A stretch of 16,191 bases of DNA. Origin: Chloroflexota bacterium. Its GTDB lineage: Bacteria > Chloroflexota > Dehalococcoidia > DSTF01 > JACRBR01. The notes under the pieces were generated by a model. That model made no database searches. It had not been told where the DNA came from and worked only from the letters and a program-made list of their open reading frames with translations. Where the stretch lies: positions 1 to 16,191 of the forward strand of contig JACRBR010000133.1 of the NCBI GenBank assembly GCA_016213125.1, given 5' to 3'. This document shows positions 1 to 6,107 of this stretch, piece by piece (the stretch's first letter is position 1; every line of letters begins with the position of its first letter). The position numbers and the translations under genes were made by a program.

Positions 1-690
1 CCAGCGCTGGAAAGCGATAGTTGGGTCCGTCGACGGCGGGCGGGCCAGACATCATGCCGAGCATTCGGTCCTCGGGGACAAAGACGTCCTTCACTTCAAT
101 GTCCCGGCTGGCGGTGCCGCTGAGTCCGACGACGTGCCAGGTGTCGAGGATGTCGACGTCTTCGACCGGGAACACGGCGGTGCGGTAGTCGGGGAAGCCT
201 CCGGGCAGCATGCGGGGCGCGTCGCCGTCCATGATGATCGTGCCACCGACAATGATTGAACAGTGGGTGCTTCCACTTCCGAAGGGCCAGCGGCCAGTGA
301 CGCGATAACCGCCATCGACGATGGTGGCGCGGCCGAAGGGGGCCTGCGCGCCGCCGGAGACGGCGCGCGGCGTGAACATCGCGCGGGTGGTCTCCTCCGG
401 CATATAGGCGGAGATGATGCTGGTGCCGTTGCCGATGCCCACCGCCCAGGCGGTGGAGCCGTCCTGGATCGCGAGCTCCTCGAGGACGCGGACCATGTTG
501 GGGATAGTGTCCTCGAGGCCGCCGTACTTCCTCGGGAGGATCATGTCGAACATGCGGTGGTCGTGGAGGATGCCGACGAGCGCGGGCGGGACCTGGCGGG
601 TGCGCTCGTCTCGTCGGCGTAGGCACGGATGGTGGGCCCGAGTGCCCTTGCGGCGGCGAGCATGTCGGTGGGGGCGCTGGTGATGGTCAT
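1..690 (-). pseudogene. Acyl-CoA dehydrogenase family / class D flavin monooxygenase-like protein, partial and frameshifted
   Basis: Read on the minus strand from ATG at 690-688, the product begins MTITSAPTDMLAAARALGP. After a one-base shift near 605-615 it continues in another frame as RQVPPALVGILHDHRMFDMI and then runs open to the left window edge. The second part has family hallmarks: the ILPRKYGG-type N-terminal helix motif, the GSTAWAV helix, and WHVVGLSGTASRDIEVKDVFVPE. The last resembles the GLRGTGSHD-type motif of acyl-CoA dehydrogenase type 2 / DszC- and HpaH-like oxygenases. These enzymes use FAD or reduced flavin to dehydrogenate or hydroxylate a substrate, which cannot be named here. 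A GGGAG ribosome site lies just before the start. Restoring one base at 605-615 joins the frames as ADE-x-ERTRQVPPALV, which is what the family expects. The gene is therefore either recently inactivated or carries a sequencing error. The C-terminal half lies outside the window. Confidence 0.75.
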
Positions 691-718
691 GTGTCACTCC
701 CGATTCTTAAGTAGGCGG

Positions 719-724
719 AGTATA
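719..724 (-). promoter_or_regulatory. Possible -10 box (TATACT) of the leftward flavoenzyme gene
   Basis: On the minus strand TATACT lies about 30 bases before the ATG at 690, which allows a short leader. The matching -35 position is poor and falls on the first TTGATTG box, so a regulator bound there could activate or block this promoter. This is inference from sequence alone. Confidence 0.35.
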
Positions 725-737
725 TCGGTGGCGGCTG

Positions 738-860
738 TTTGATTGATGTTTGTGTTTTTCGGGATCGCGTGGCGATGAATCTGGAGGGCCGAGGGGTCAA
801 TCAACCATAGATTCAGGCTTTGATTGATTTTGATTGACCGGGGGTGCAGGACAATCAAAG
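738..860. promoter_or_regulatory. Cluster of five TTGATTG boxes, candidate operator array
   Basis: TTTGATTGA occurs at 738-746, 819-827 and 829-837. The same core occurs on the other strand at 797-804 and as CAATCAAAG at 852-860. Two perfect inverted pairs result: GGTCAATCAA (795-804) with TTGATTGACC (830-839), and CTTTGATTG (818-826) with CAATCAAAG (852-860). In GC-rich DNA, five copies of an AT-rich seven-base word in about 120 bases is unlikely by chance. The array lies 48-170 bases upstream of the leftward gene, a typical place for a multi-site regulator. The regulator is not in the window. Confidence 0.5.
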
Positions 861-1075
861 GTCGCGGAACGCGCGCGTTGCCGGCGATCTAGGGCTTCGC
901 GGAGGGTGTACGTCTGCATGGGGCGAGGGTAGGGGAGAGGGGGAGCGATCTCCAAGGGCGCGACTGCACTTTTGGCGAAATTGTTGATGGGTGGGGGAGG
1001 CATTGACGTGGTGAATACACGCCGGACGGGATGCTGGCTAAAGCTGAGTGCTGATACGAGCACCTCACCCCCCGG

Positions 1076-1102
1076 CCCCCTCTCCACGACGTGGAGAGGG
1101 GG
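1076..1102. repeat. Perfect 12-bp GC-rich hairpin, probably a dispersed palindromic repeat
   Basis: CCCCCTCTCCAC at 1076-1087 is exactly complementary to GTGGAGAGGGGG at 1091-1102, with a three-base loop. It is preceded by a CTCACCCCCCGG-type lead-in that resembles dispersed palindromes I recall from intergenic regions of Chloroflexi-like genomes. No T-run follows, so a classical terminator is unlikely. Confidence 0.55.
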
Positions 1103-1163
1103 AGCTGGATTCGTGGGGCCGTGGCGGTTTCGCATGAGCATTGCCGATGGGCGCGGCTCAATC

Positions 1164-1224
1164 GGGCGCAGCACGCTGCGCCCCTACGAATGGCAGCAGG
1201 CTGCGCCGCTACGGGTGGCAGCGG
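1164..1224. repeat. Hairpin plus two 25-base imperfect tandem repeats
   Basis: GGGCGCAGC (1164-1172) pairs perfectly with GCTGCGCCC (1175-1183). The sequence from 1175 to 1199 is then repeated at 1200-1224 with four mismatches (GCTGCGCC, CTACG and TGGCAGC are conserved blocks). It lies in the untranslated gap before the monooxygenase gene and looks like an intergenic repeat, not a regulatory RNA. Confidence 0.5.
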
Positions 1225-1300
1225 CGGCTACCGTCATGTGGCGGGGTGGGGGAGAATCAGGGGCTTCGGGGAGACCGGGCGGTATTGAGGGAGTGGCGAC

Positions 1301-3220
1301 GTGGCGATCGCGCAGGCTATTCAGCCAATCACGCTGGACGACGAGGGGTTGCGGAAGGCGCTGGAGGATGCGTTTCTGCCGGCGCTGCTGCCGGCCATGG
1401 CCCAGGTGACGGGCGACATGTCGCTGCTGGACGACTCGCTGCGGCCGGGGATGATGGCGCCGGGGGTGCCGCAGGGCGGGATGACGCCGGACCAGCAGGA
1501 TCGTGCGAAGGCGCTGCTGTTCGAGGCGCTGCGGGCGCTGCGCGACGGGCGCGTGCCGCCGCAGCCGCCCCATCCGGTCGAGGACGACCTGCGGCGGATC
1601 ATGCATTGGATGACGGGCGCGCCGGTGGCGGAGGACTACGTGCCGCTGCTGCTGGAGGAGCTGGCCGAGGACCGGGACGGCCGCGCGCCGGCGTGGCGGA
1701 AGGATCCGGCGATCGCGTTCTCCGTGACGATTATCGGGGCGGGGATGTCGGGGATCCTGGCGGCGATCCGGCTGAAGCAGGCGGGGGTGCCGTTCACGAT
1801 CATCGAGAAGAACGCTGACGTGGGCGGGACGTGGTTCGAGAACACATACCCGGGCGCACGGGTCGACGTCTCGAACATGTTTTACAGCTACTCGTTCGCG
1901 CAGAAGGCCGACTGGCCGAACTTCTTCTCGCCGCAGGGCGTGCTGCTGGACTACTTCCGCAGCATCGCGGACGAGTACGGCGTGCGCGAGCACATCCGGT
2001 TCAACACGGAAGTGACATCGGCGGCGTTTGACGAGGCGACGTGCTCGTGGAGGCTGAAACTCCGGACGCCAGAAGGCGGTGAGGAGACGCTGGAGTCGCA
2101 GGCGCTAATCGCGGCGGCGGGGCAGTTGAACCGGCCGAAGATGCCCCCGATCCGCGGTATCGACCGCTTTGCGGGGCCGTCGTTTCACTCGGCGCGGTGG
2201 GACCACAGCGTGAACCTCAAGGGGAAGCGCGTGGCGGTGATCGGCACGGGGGCGAGCGCGGCGCAGTTCATACCGGCGATCGCGCCGAAGGTGGGGGAGC
2301 TGACGGTGTTCCAGCGGACGCCGCCCTGGTTCGTGCCGGTGCCGACGTACCACGACGCGGTGCCGTCGGGGCTGAGCTGGCTCCTGACGCACGTGCCGAA
2401 CTACGCGCACTGGTACCGGTTCTGGCTGTTCTGGTTCTCGACGGACGGGTTGCTGCCGGCGGCGACGGTGGACAAGAGCTGGCCGCACCCGGAGCGCTCG
2501 GTGAGCGAGGCCAACGACCAGCTGCGGATGCTGCTGGCGATGTACCTGCAGGGGCAGTTCGCGGACCGGCCGGACCTGTTGGCGAAGGTGATGCCGTGGT
2601 ATCCGCCGTCATCGAAGCGGATGGTACTGGACAACGGGATCTGGGCGGCGACGCTGAAGCGCGAGAACGTGCACCTTGTTACCGAGGCGATCAGGGAGAT
2701 CACGGCGACGGGCGTCGTGACGGCGGACGGCGTGGAGCATGCGGCGGACGTCATCATCTACGGGACGGGGTTCCAGGCATCGAAGTTCCTGACGCCGATG
2801 ACGGTGACGGGCCGGGGTAGGGCGGATATCAACGCGCAGTGGGACGGGGACGCGAGTGCGTACCTGGGGATCACGGTGCCGAACTTCCCGAACTTCTTCA
2901 TGCTGTACGGGCCGAACACGAACATCGTGGTGAACGGGAGCATCATCTTCTTCTCGGAGTGCGAGGTGCAGTACATCATGGGATGCCTGCGGCTGCTGTT
3001 CGAGGGCGGGCACCGGGCGCTGGACTGCCGGCGGGAGGTGCACGACGCGTACGTGTCATGGATCAACGCGGCGAACATGGAGCGGACGTGGGGCGTGTCG
3101 ACGGTGAACGCGTGGTACAAGAACGAGAAGGGGCGGGTGACGCAGAACTGGCCGTTCAACCTGCTGGAGTACTGGCGGTTGACGCGGGAGCCGGTGGCGG
3201 GGGATTACGGGTTTCTCTAG
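1301..3220 (+). CDS. Type I Baeyer-Villiger monooxygenase, 4-hydroxyacetophenone monooxygenase-like
   Basis: This FAD- and NADPH-dependent enzyme inserts one oxygen atom next to a ketone to give an ester or lactone. The 639-residue product has an N-terminal extension of about 140 residues. The first Rossmann motif follows (VTIIGAGMSG, GxGxxG at 146-151), then GGTWFENTYPGARVD (175-189), then the Baeyer-Villiger fingerprint FAGPSFHSARWD (290-301, FxGxxxHxxxWD). The NADPH Rossmann motif is VIGTGASA (about 313-320), and YGTGFQ appears near the C-terminal part. Length and extension match 4-hydroxyacetophenone monooxygenase (640 residues) and not the shorter cyclohexanone-type enzymes. The start is GTG, preceded by GAGGGAG at suitable spacing. 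The true substrate is unknown; the divergent partner is another oxidative flavoenzyme, which hints at ketone or aromatic catabolism. Third positions are dominated by G (GCG, CTG, GTG, ACG). Confidence 0.9.
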   Translation: MAIAQAIQPITLDDEGLRKALEDAFLPALLPAMAQVTGDMSLLDDSLRPGMMAPGVPQGGMTPDQQDRAKALLFEALRALRDGRVPPQPPHPVEDDLRRIMHWMTGAPVAEDYVPLLLEELAEDRDGRAPAWRKDPAIAFSVTIIGAGMSGILAAIRLKQAGVPFTIIEKNADVGGTWFENTYPGARVDVSNMFYSYSFAQKADWPNFFSPQGVLLDYFRSIADEYGVREHIRFNTEVTSAAFDEATCSWRLKLRTPEGGEETLESQALIAAAGQLNRPKMPPIRGIDRFAGPSFHSARWDHSVNLKGKRVAVIGTGASAAQFIPAIAPKVGELTVFQRTPPWFVPVPTYHDAVPSGLSWLLTHVPNYAHWYRFWLFWFSTDGLLPAATVDKSWPHPERSVSEANDQLRMLLAMYLQGQFADRPDLLAKVMPWYPPSSKRMVLDNGIWAATLKRENVHLVTEAIREITATGVVTADGVEHAADVIIYGTGFQASKFLTPMTVTGRGRADINAQWDGDASAYLGITVPNFPNFFMLYGPNTNIVVNGSIIFFSECEVQYIMGCLRLLFEGGHRALDCRREVHDAYVSWINAANMERTWGVSTVNAWYKNEKGRVTQNWPFNLLEYWRLTREPVAGDYGFL

Positions 3221-3412
3221 TTCCGGTTGTCAGTCTTCAGTTGTTGGTGACCTGGTTGCCGGTCGCGTGGCGCTGTCGCACGGGGCACGGTGGACGGCTG
3301 GGGGGCATGTGGCACGGCGAGCGGCGTTCCTACGGGTACAGCTTCGAACGGGTGTCAAGGCGCGGGGCGCGCCATTTCGCGTGGTTCCGGCGTTATGCTT
3401 CTCGAGGAAGCT

Positions 3413-4255
3413 ATGTCTAACGCCGTCAAGTTCGCGCGAGCAACGCTGCTGCCGGGGGGCGAGCATTCGCATGTGTTTCCGCGGCTCGACATAATCATCC
3501 TCCTGTTTGCCTCGCTGGTTGGTCTGCTCCTGGTGGTGCTCGACGTCTACCAGCGCTGGATTGCCGTCGATCCGATGGAAACGTTCAACATCGACGGTCA
3601 CAACAACCCGGCGACCTGGTTTCACGCGGCGATCCTCACGGGCGCATCGCTGAGCGCGCTCGCGATCGCCTTCACGGTGTTCGATGGGCGAAGACGCTGG
3701 TCGTGGATGGCCCTCGGCGCGAGTATCGCCTTCTTTTCGATGGACAAGACGATTTCGCTGCACGAGCAGGTTGGCGCCAGGCTCCAGAGCGCGCTGAGTC
3801 TTCCCGACGGAAGCGGGCGCATTGCGTGGGAGGTTGCATGGTCTCCCATCATCCTCCTGGTTGTCGTCACACTGGCTTTGTGCGTGGCTGAATCGAACCG
3901 GCGGACAAAGCTCTGGACGCTCGGGCTGGTGCTGGGCGGGGCGGCCAAGCTCGCTCTGGAAGCGCTGACCTACCCGTTGCTCCGCATTGAACATACTGCC
4001 TGGCTCCATGGACTCGAGGCCGAACTCGAGGAGTCGGTGCAGCTGCTGGCGTTCGCGTGCCTGTTCGCGGGCTTCGCGCAGCTGTTCGTCGACCGGGTAT
4101 CCGCGCTCGCAAGAGGCGAGATCGCCCTCCTGGACGAAGAACACAGGTCCGAGCGCCTGGCGCTTGGATCTCTGCTGGCGACGCTACCCGCACCGCGGCG
4201 AATCGGGGCGATGGCTCGGTGGCTTCCTCGCCCCCTGGAGGACGGCGGGAAGTAG
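3413..4255 (+). CDS. Orphan six-helix integral membrane protein
   Basis: I do not recognise a named family. The 280-residue product starts at ATG 3413 behind GAGGAAG (3404-3410); the frame stays open further upstream but without a better ribosome site. Six hydrophobic segments are visible at about residues 25-46, 67-90, 96-113, 137-160, 168-190 and 207-227. The third ends in FFSMDKTISLHEQVG, and helices five to six carry LEALTYPLL, EHTAW and LEAELEESVQLL. Charged D, H and E residues inside or next to membrane helices suggest a membrane active site or metal/ion site and not a passive anchor. The C-terminal 50 residues are soluble and basic, rich in arginine and proline. The next gene is separated by about 300 bases with its own promoter, so this is probably a single-gene unit. 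Codon use differs from the preceding monooxygenase. Confidence 0.75.
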   Translation: MSNAVKFARATLLPGGEHSHVFPRLDIIILLFASLVGLLLVVLDVYQRWIAVDPMETFNIDGHNNPATWFHAAILTGASLSALAIAFTVFDGRRRWSWMALGASIAFFSMDKTISLHEQVGARLQSALSLPDGSGRIAWEVAWSPIILLVVVTLALCVAESNRRTKLWTLGLVLGGAAKLALEALTYPLLRIEHTAWLHGLEAELEESVQLLAFACLFAGFAQLFVDRVSALARGEIALLDEEHRSERLALGSLLATLPAPRRIGAMARWLPRPLEDGGK

Positions 4256-4354
4256 ATGCCGTGCACACGGAACACAGCGATGTGACGTGCATGCCCACGG
4301 TGCGTTGAGACTTCCCGGGTTAGCACGCACGAAGTAACCAGCCGGCGGGGGTTC

Positions 4355-4384
4355 TTGTCGATCGACGGCGGCATCGTTTAGGAT
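4355..4384 (+). promoter_or_regulatory. Sigma-70-type promoter of the manganese riboswitch-exporter unit
   Basis: TTGTCG at 4355-4360 and TAGGAT at 4379-4384 are separated by 18 bases. Transcription would begin near 4391, which is exactly the first base of the riboswitch aptamer. That agreement strengthens both calls. Confidence 0.6.
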
Positions 4385-4390
4385 GCTTCC

Positions 4391-4490
4391 GTCCGAAGGG
4401 GAGTAGCCCCAACGTACGCCATCGACATGCTCCCTCACCATATGAGGGCGGTGGCGCAGTCCCGAGACGGGATGGGCGAGACTTTCGGCC
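4391..4490 (+). ncRNA. yybP-ykoY manganese riboswitch aptamer
   Basis: The RNA starts with the class signature GAAGGGGAGTAGC (4395-4407) and ends with GGGCGAGACTTTCGG (4474-4488). Helix P1 pairs CCGAAGG (4393-4399) with CTTTCGG (4482-4488), with one G-U pair. P2 pairs GCCC (4406-4409) with GGGC (4474-4477). P3 pairs CGCCATCG (4417-4424) with CGGTGGCG (4449-4456), one G-U pair, leaving an L3 bulge ACATGCT (4425-4431). Inside P3, CCCTCA (4432-4437) pairs with TGAGGG (4443-4448). A further hairpin pairs TCCCG (4460-4464) with CGGGA (4468-4472). This is the four-way-junction architecture in which L1 and L3 bind Mn2+. The class commonly controls UPF0016 and other Mn2+ exporters, and a UPF0016 gene follows directly. 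I expect manganese to turn expression on. Confidence 0.92.
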
Positions 4491-4565
4491 GAACGTGCGC
4501 ATTGCGTATGTGTCGGCCGGTCTCGCGAGACGGCCGACACGACGCCGAGAGGGAACTGTGTCGGC
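4486..4565 (+). promoter_or_regulatory. Riboswitch expression platform with competing helices over the start codon
   Basis: A strong hairpin pairs GTGTCGGCC (4510-4518) with GGCCGACAC (4532-4540) and GTCTCG with CGAGAC inside it, with one bulged G. No T-run follows, so it is not an intrinsic terminator. Its 3' arm GCCGACAC (4533-4540) is also exactly complementary to GTGTCGGC at 4558-4565, the GTG start codon and next codons; that pairing would trap the ribosome site GAGAGGG (4547-4553) in a loop. The 5' arm can in turn pair with CGGCCGA (4486-4492), which overlaps the 3' strand of P1. The logical result is a translational ON switch: ligand-closed P1 frees the strong hairpin and exposes the start. 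The mechanism is inferred. Confidence 0.65.
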
Positions 4566-5130
4566 ATTCTTCTTCTCATCGATCCTCATCTTTGTCGCGG
4601 AACTGGGAGACAAGTCGCAACTCGTCGCCCTGTGGTTCGCGACGCGCCATCGCTGGTGGCTTGTGCTAGTGGCTGTGACGATCGCTACGCTCGTGGTGCA
4701 CCTGGGATCCGTCGCGCTGGGGCGCACGTTCGGAGAGCTGCTGCCGGAGCGCGTGCTCTTGACGATCATCGGGATTTCGTTTCTCGGGTTCGCCGCGTGG
4801 AGTATCCGTGGCGATAAGCTGGACGATGACGATGCGGTTGCGCGGGCCGTGCCCTGGTTTGGAGCGCTCGGCGTGGTCACGGTCTCCTTCTTCCTGTCGG
4901 AGCTGGGTGACAAGACCCAACTTGCGACGGTGTCGCTGGCCGGAAATAGCAGATCCGTCATGGGCGTCTGGCTTGGCTCAACGGCCGGCATGGTTCTCGC
5001 GGATGCGCTCGCGATAGGCGCGGGGATCGCCGCCGGAAAGCGCCTGCCGCACCGCACGATCAGTCTCGGAGCTGCGGCGCTGTTCGCGGCTGTCGGACTG
5101 CTCACGCTGGGCGGGGCCGCGCTGCGGTAA
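4558..5130 (+). CDS. GDT1/TMEM165 (UPF0016) family manganese exporter
   Basis: The 190-residue inner-membrane protein has the duplicated family signature E-x-G-D-[KR]-[ST]: ELGDKS at residues 15-20 and ELGDKT at 115-120, each within a hydrophobic helix. About six helices form two inverted three-helix halves joined by an acidic loop (GDKLDDDDA, about 85-93). Bacterial members such as MneA and Mnx export Mn2+, and the glutamate and aspartate of each signature line the transport site. The GTG start at 4558 is chosen because GAGAGGG sits four bases before it and the transmembrane sequence begins immediately; starting upstream at 4495 would translate through the riboswitch platform. The preceding Mn2+ riboswitch makes the function close to certain: expression should rise when cytoplasmic manganese is high. 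Confidence 0.93.
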   Translation: MSAFFFSSILIFVAELGDKSQLVALWFATRHRWWLVLVAVTIATLVVHLGSVALGRTFGELLPERVLLTIIGISFLGFAAWSIRGDKLDDDDAVARAVPWFGALGVVTVSFFLSELGDKTQLATVSLAGNSRSVMGVWLGSTAGMVLADALAIGAGIAAGKRLPHRTISLGAAALFAAVGLLTLGGAALR

Positions 5131-5183
5131 CCGGGTGCGGCGGGCGGGCGCAGCGGGACCGGCAGGTGGCGCTGAGAGCGGCA

Positions 5184-5543
5184 ATGCGGGACCATGCCCG
5201 CATGAAACAGATCACCCGCACGGTCGCGTTGGAGGACCTGCGCGACCTCGTCGAGCACTCCTCCGGCGGGCATCTCGCGTACGTTGCGGAGGGCGCACCC
5301 CAGGCGGTTCGCGTCGCGGCCCGGCATGATGCGGGGCGCTGGCTGGTCACGCTCCCGCCGGACGCGTCCATTCCCGACGGCGCGCGCGTGGTGCTGCTCA
5401 TCGACGACGGCGAGTTCTACTTCGAGCTGCGCGGCGTTCGCGTGCGCGGGACCTTGCGGGATGCCGCGGGCGGATCTCGGGAGGTCGTGCCTGAGAAGAT
5501 CGTCACGTGGGACTACGGCTCCATGCGGCGGAGGACGTCGTGA
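5184..5543 (+). CDS. Small conserved-looking protein of unknown function, coupled to a flavoprotein gene
   Basis: The product is about 119 residues from ATG 5184 (GAGAG at 5174-5178); ATG 5202 (MKQITRTVALEDLRDLVEHS) is an alternative start and would give 113 residues. The protein is soluble and beta-rich: GGHLAYVAEGAPQAVRV, RWLVTLPPDA, ARVVLLIDDGEFYFELRGVRVRGTLRD and a C-terminal VPEKIVTWDYGS. This run of strands resembles a split-barrel flavoprotein half, but no FMN-binding motif can be pointed to, so I leave the function open. Its TGA stop overlaps the GTG start of the next gene and the next ribosome site lies inside its 3' end, so the two are translationally coupled and their products may act together. 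Confidence 0.7.
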   Translation: MRDHARMKQITRTVALEDLRDLVEHSSGGHLAYVAEGAPQAVRVAARHDAGRWLVTLPPDASIPDGARVVLLIDDGEFYFELRGVRVRGTLRDAAGGSREVVPEKIVTWDYGSMRRRTS

Positions 5544-6004
5544 CGGCGGGCGTGGTGGCGGCGGCGACGCCGGGCGATGTGCGGGTTCGTGACGCGCTGC
5601 GCCGCGCGATGATCGCGCGCATCGCGACGGTGTCGGCCGGCGGATGGCCGCTCATTATGCCGCTCTACTTCGTGGTGCTCGACGGGCGCATCTACATGAA
5701 CAATGCGGCCACGTCGCCGACCGTCCGCAACATCGCGGTCAACCCGGGCGTGCTGGTCCTGCTCCAGGTCCGTGAGGGCGAGGTGGTGAGGGTGCGCGGC
5801 ACGGCGCAATACCTCCGCGATGCGGTGACGATGAAGCGGGTGACGCGCGCGTCCATCCCGAAGTACATGCTGCGACCGCGCGCCCTGTGGTTCTGGCTCC
5901 GTAACCTGACGCGCATCGGCACGCGGTCGCAGTACACGCGCGAGCGGCCGGATACGGGCATGATCGAGGTGACGCCGGAGTCCTATGCGGTGGATCCGGC
6001 GTAG
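5540..6004 (+). CDS. Pyridoxamine 5'-phosphate oxidase-family split-barrel flavoprotein
   Basis: The 154-residue product shows the standard small PPOX-type layout: a helix (VRDALRRAMIARIATVSAGGWPLIMPLYFVVLDGRIYM), then NNAATSPTVRNIAVNPGVLVLLQ, where one strand leads into the helix typical of FMN-binding split barrels. VRVRGTAQYLRD, a further strand, follows. Members bind FMN, F420 or haem and reduce or oxidise small molecules; the cofactor cannot be told from sequence alone. The start is GTG 5540, sharing bases with the upstream stop and preceded by GGAGG (5530-5534) five bases away; the frame is open further upstream, but only inside the preceding gene. The C-terminal part is arginine-rich around the WFWLRNLTRIGTRSQYTRER stretch. 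It is the second gene of a two-gene unit. Confidence 0.82.
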   Translation: MTAGVVAAATPGDVRVRDALRRAMIARIATVSAGGWPLIMPLYFVVLDGRIYMNNAATSPTVRNIAVNPGVLVLLQVREGEVVRVRGTAQYLRDAVTMKRVTRASIPKYMLRPRALWFWLRNLTRIGTRSQYTRERPDTGMIEVTPESYAVDPA

Positions 6005-6033
6005 AACGCGGAGCTCAGCCGTGGGCGACACAT

Positions 6034-6088
6034 GTCTTCTGGCTGAAGACCACCGGCTCAGCGTCTGGCCGTCGTGAGACTCCGGCCA
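6034..6088. terminator. Two weak hairpins between convergent genes
   Basis: GTCTTC (6034-6039) pairs with GAAGAC (6045-6050) around a five-base loop, and TGGCCG (6066-6071) pairs with CGGCCA (6083-6088). They lie between two convergent genes, where bidirectional termination is expected. Neither has a T-run, so the call is weak. Confidence 0.3.
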
Positions 6089-6107
6089 ACTGGCCAGCCA
6101 AGGGCCG

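Larger units (their letters stand above)
691..1300. other. 610-base intergenic region between divergent flavoenzyme genes
   Basis: No convincing gene was found here; open frames in this stretch have no recognisable domains and low-complexity composition. It holds a probable promoter for the leftward gene, a cluster of TTGATTG boxes at 738-860, a long GC-rich hairpin at 1076-1102, and a second hairpin plus a 25-base tandem repeat at 1164-1224. I see nothing notable between about 861 and 1050. The ribosome site of the rightward monooxygenase (GAGGGAG) is at the right end. Confidence 0.6.

Noticed and set aside
797..1174. Small minus-strand frame in the gap before the monooxygenase gene
   Set aside because: Low-complexity product, crosses the TTGATTG array and the long hairpin, and has no ribosome site or domain.
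1301..3220. Considered a generic flavin-containing amine monooxygenase
   Set aside because: The FxGxxxHxxxWD fingerprint, the GGTW...YPGxRxD block and the length with N-terminal extension point to a type I Baeyer-Villiger enzyme.
4510..4540. Strong hairpin considered as an intrinsic terminator of the riboswitch
   Set aside because: No T-run follows and its 3' arm is complementary to the start codon region, so a translational switch fits better.
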